64,000 nt of DNA from Cetobacterium_A somerae (lineage in GTDB: Bacteria; Fusobacteriota; Fusobacteriia; Fusobacteriales; Fusobacteriaceae), in the NCBI RefSeq assembly GCF_044784365.2, contig NZ_CP173065.2. One strand, 5' to 3'. The notes below the pieces were generated by a model. That model made no database searches and was not told where the DNA came from. It worked only from the letters and a program-made list of their open reading frames with translations. The translations under genes were made by a program, and so were the position numbers. Below, one piece after another: positions 61,682-64,000 of the stretch; the first letter of the stretch is position 1, and each line of letters opens with the position of its first letter.

Positions 61682-63442
61682 ATGGGAATAAGTAGAGATA
61701 GATTTAGAAAAGCTTTAAATGAAAGCTATTCAAAAGAGATTCTTTTTAAAATCTTTAAAAGATATTTCTTAGATTGGATAGCTGAAGGGTACATTGGAAG
61801 TAATTTAGGATTATTTGAAATTTCTTTAATATCAGAATCTACAAATAAACAAACATTTTTAGAACTGATGGAACAAATGTATTCAAAAGAAGAGGTATTT
61901 AAAGGTATTTTTTCTTCATTACCAAAAGAAGTTCAAGAGATATTTGAATGTATAGCTTGGAAAGGTAAATTTAAAATAAAAGATAGGGATATTTATTTAA
62001 AAGATGAGGAAGGGTACAATATAAAATCAGAGTTAAAAGATGAGTTCCTATTTTTTACTAAAAACGGAGATACAAAAAGAGGAGAATACTTAACGTTAAA
62101 CAATGACATAGTAAGAGTTATGAGACAATTTATGAATAAGCCAAAAGAGTATTATATTTATAAAGTTGGAAATTGTGATTGTGAATTTAGAGAGAATAAC
62201 GAAGAAAAAATACAAGAAAATTTAAGAAAGTATTATTCTTTCTTTAAAGATGGAAAAATGCAACTTTCAAGTAGTGGAAAGCTATTAAAAGAATCAAAAA
62301 ATAATATGAAAAAATATTGCAATATTCATGAGTATTATGAAGGAATAAAAGATTTAGAGTTTTTAAAAACAGAAACAATGGGATTATTTTTGTTTCTTTT
62401 TAAAGATGAATATTTAAATGATGAATTTATAAGATCAAGCAACTTGAAAGCTATAGTAAAAGGATTTTTAGATGGAAGCATCATAAAAAGCGAAGATAAT
62501 ACATATATAAGCCTTTATTTAAATTATTTAAAGGGTATAAAAAATGTAGGTAAATCGAATGATGAAATAAAAAGAGGATTAGCAACAATAAGTAAAATTT
62601 TATCAGAATTTCCAGATGATGGATTTGTGTCTATAGATAATATAATAAAAAGTATACTTTATAGAGATGAGTTTATAGAAATAATCGATTTAGAATCAGC
62701 TTTCGCAACATTATATATTAATGAAGCAAACTATGAGAGAACAAAAATAGTAGGATATGATAAGTATTTAGCCTATGTTGTTGAACCATTTGTAAAATCA
62801 GTATTTTTTATCTTAGCATCATTGGGAGTTTTAGAGATTTGCTATGAAAAACCATCATCAGCAAATTCATTATATTTAAAAAACGGATATTTAAGTAAAT
62901 ATGATGGAATAAAGTATGTTAAATTTACAGAATTAGGTAGATATATATTTGATAGAGTGTTAACATATGATTTTAAAGTTTTAGAGGATGAAGGAAAAAT
63001 TGTTTTAGATGAAGATAGATTAATTGTTACTGTTATAGGTGAAAGTCCTCTTAGAATGATGACTTTAGAAAAACTTGGTAATAAAATAGCACCAAATAAA
63101 TTTAAAATATCTGAAGAGACTTTGACAAAAGGTTTGGAAAATTTAAATGAGGTCCATGGTAAGATACAAGAGTTTAAAGAAAAAATAACTAATGATTTAC
63201 CAATGAATTGGAATAGATTTTTTGGAGATGTTATTGAAAAAACAGAGTTAATTACACATGTTCCTGATTATAAAGTTTTAAAACTAAAAAACGATAAAGA
63301 GTTATTATCAGCAATAACAAAGGATAAAAGATTCAAACCATTAATCTTAAAAGGTGAAGATCTTCACATAATGGTAAAAAAGGAAAATTTAGACGAAGTA
63401 TCAGGTTTATTTAAAGAATATGGATACTTTGTGAACTTATAA
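61682..63442 (+). CDS. Unknown protein co-transcribed with the SNF2 helicase
   Basis: 586 residues, no family recognised. There is no signal peptide or membrane helix. It is mostly helical and acidic, with a GNCDCEF Cys pair near residue 163 and several winged-helix-like stretches: VKFTELGRYIFDRV near 420, and a segment near 470-495. The C-terminal about 60 residues (VLKLKNDKELLSAI to the end) look like a small alpha/beta unit. The ATG is eight bases after the helicase stop, and one terminator serves both genes. A dedicated partner of the helicase is the simplest reading, but this is inference. Confidence 0.6.
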   Translation: MGISRDRFRKALNESYSKEILFKIFKRYFLDWIAEGYIGSNLGLFEISLISESTNKQTFLELMEQMYSKEEVFKGIFSSLPKEVQEIFECIAWKGKFKIKDRDIYLKDEEGYNIKSELKDEFLFFTKNGDTKRGEYLTLNNDIVRVMRQFMNKPKEYYIYKVGNCDCEFRENNEEKIQENLRKYYSFFKDGKMQLSSSGKLLKESKNNMKKYCNIHEYYEGIKDLEFLKTETMGLFLFLFKDEYLNDEFIRSSNLKAIVKGFLDGSIIKSEDNTYISLYLNYLKGIKNVGKSNDEIKRGLATISKILSEFPDDGFVSIDNIIKSILYRDEFIEIIDLESAFATLYINEANYERTKIVGYDKYLAYVVEPFVKSVFFILASLGVLEICYEKPSSANSLYLKNGYLSKYDGIKYVKFTELGRYIFDRVLTYDFKVLEDEGKIVLDEDRLIVTVIGESPLRMMTLEKLGNKIAPNKFKISEETLTKGLENLNEVHGKIQEFKEKITNDLPMNWNRFFGDVIEKTELITHVPDYKVLKLKNDKELLSAITKDKRFKPLILKGEDLHIMVKKENLDEVSGLFKEYGYFVNL

Positions 63443-63483
63443 AAAATAGGATAAAGCTAAAAATAGCTTTATCCTATTTTTTT
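63443..63483 (+). terminator. Intrinsic terminator after the SNF2 operon
   Basis: TAGGATAAAGCTA and TAGCTTTATCCTA form a 13-bp stem with an AAAA loop and flanking A and T runs. Confidence 0.95.
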
Positions 63484-63553
63484 AAAAACAGATGTAAAGA
63501 GTTGTAAAAATGTGGTAAAATTAAAGTACGAATAATTTTAGGAGGTATGTTTT

Positions 63554-64000
63554 ATGAAGAATGCCTATTTTTATGAAGTACAAAAAATATATGAAAATAT
63601 AAGAAGTAGAATAGAAGAAAGATTAGATGAGTATAGAAAAATATGGAGAGATGGAGACAATAAAGATATCTTTTGTGAATTGGCTTTTTGTATTTTAACT
63701 CCACAATCTAAAGCTAGAAATGCATGGAAAGCAATAAGTGAGTTAAGAGATAATAAGCTTTTATTTACAGGAAGTGAAGAGGAGATGCTTCCATTTTTAA
63801 ATATTGTTCGTTTTAATAGAACTAAAGCTAAAAATCTTTATATACTTAGAAAGCAAATGACAGATGAGAATGGGAAATTTATAACAAAAGATTTTTTTTC
63901 AACATTTAATTCAGCATTTGAAATGAGAGAGTGGATTGTAAAAAATATAAGAGGAATGTCATATAAAGAAGCTAGTCATTTTTTAAGAAATGTTGGTTTT
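63554..64000 (+). CDS. ogg: N-glycosylase/DNA lyase, Ogg2-like (3' end cut by window)
   Basis: The first 149 codons are open and run off the window. The N-terminal part reads like the 8-oxoguanine glycosylase/DNA lyase family: IFCELAFCILTPQSKARNAWKAI (about 39-61), then VRFNRTKAKNLY (about 86-97) and the helix-hairpin-helix start GMSYKEASHFLRNVGF at the end. The catalytic Lys and Asp lie beyond the window. ATG 63554 has GGAGG eight bases upstream. Confidence 0.88.
   Translation, partial: MKNAYFYEVQKIYENIRSRIEERLDEYRKIWRDGDNKDIFCELAFCILTPQSKARNAWKAISELRDNKLLFTGSEEEMLPFLNIVRFNRTKAKNLYILRKQMTDENGKFITKDFFSTFNSAFEMREWIVKNIRGMSYKEASHFLRNVGF

Overview
The window is a gene-dense, very AT-rich bacterial chromosome segment. 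It is almost entirely housekeeping genes, and the gene set and context point to Fusobacteriota, probably Fusobacteriaceae such as Fusobacterium or Cetobacterium. That placement is inference from gene content and codon style, because no 16S gene is present. Several traits support it. Outer-membrane chemistry (kdsA and kdsD for Kdo, a FadL-like porin) sits beside Firmicutes-like features: HPr with Ser46, RNase J, a CIRCE/HrcA operon, split transketolase, RbgA and YqeK. Arginine is overwhelmingly AGA, and TTG and GTG starts occur. No insertion sequence, prophage, CRISPR array or rRNA operon was seen.

Layout. 1-4.1 kb: end of an mreD-like gene, mrdA (PBP2) and RNase J. 4.1-14.2 kb: a long + strand run with a frame-disrupted yhbY, DUF212, dxs, an HD protein, tlyA, ctpA, rsmI, rbgA, nadE, two small genes and a regulator. 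14.3-17 kb: a consensus promoter drives two DUF3100-type membrane proteins and an M20 amidohydrolase, which looks like an uptake-and-hydrolysis cassette. 17.1-19.1 kb: tetR plus fadL-like porin, with candidate operators upstream. 19.2-29.1 kb, minus strand: smpB, rnr, yqeK, a GerMN lipoprotein-like gene, an amidase, yajC, and hrcA-grpE-dnaK-dnaJ behind a perfect CIRCE. 29.2-33.7 kb: ptsI, ptsH, ispH, rpsA. 33.8-35.2 kb: an attenuated infC-rpmI-rplT operon whose infC appears to start at AUU. 35.2-40 kb: a TPR protein, a J-domain protein, glmU, prs, a Sua5-like gene and an unknown. 40-41.7 kb: tRNA-Thr, tRNA-Glu, tRNA-Tyr and tuf. 41.7-50.3 kb: a YdjM-like protein, split transketolase, ftsX without ftsE, EnvC-like, nadK, recN, a degenerate tyrosine recombinase and era. 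50.4-58.6 kb: tdk, a TruA-like/KH protein, an HD protein, a radical SAM protein, ung, an FMN-binding-like exported protein, murE, kdsA and kdsD. 58.6-64 kb: a DUF1858 protein, an SNF2 helicase with an unknown 586-residue partner, and the start of an Ogg DNA glycosylase.

How the parts fit. Envelope growth recurs: MreD/PBP2, GlmU, MurE, amidase, FtsX/EnvC and Kdo synthesis. Translation and RNA genes recur too: IF3/L35/L20, S1, EF-Tu, tRNAs, SmpB/RNase R, Era, RbgA and RNase J. The best candidates for undescribed biology are the regulator/DUF3100/amidohydrolase cassette, the SNF2 helicase with its unknown partner, the orphan FtsX with a metal-less LytM partner, and the catalytically degraded recombinase held between recN and era. 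The yhbY frame break and the infC leader are the most notable sequence-level features.
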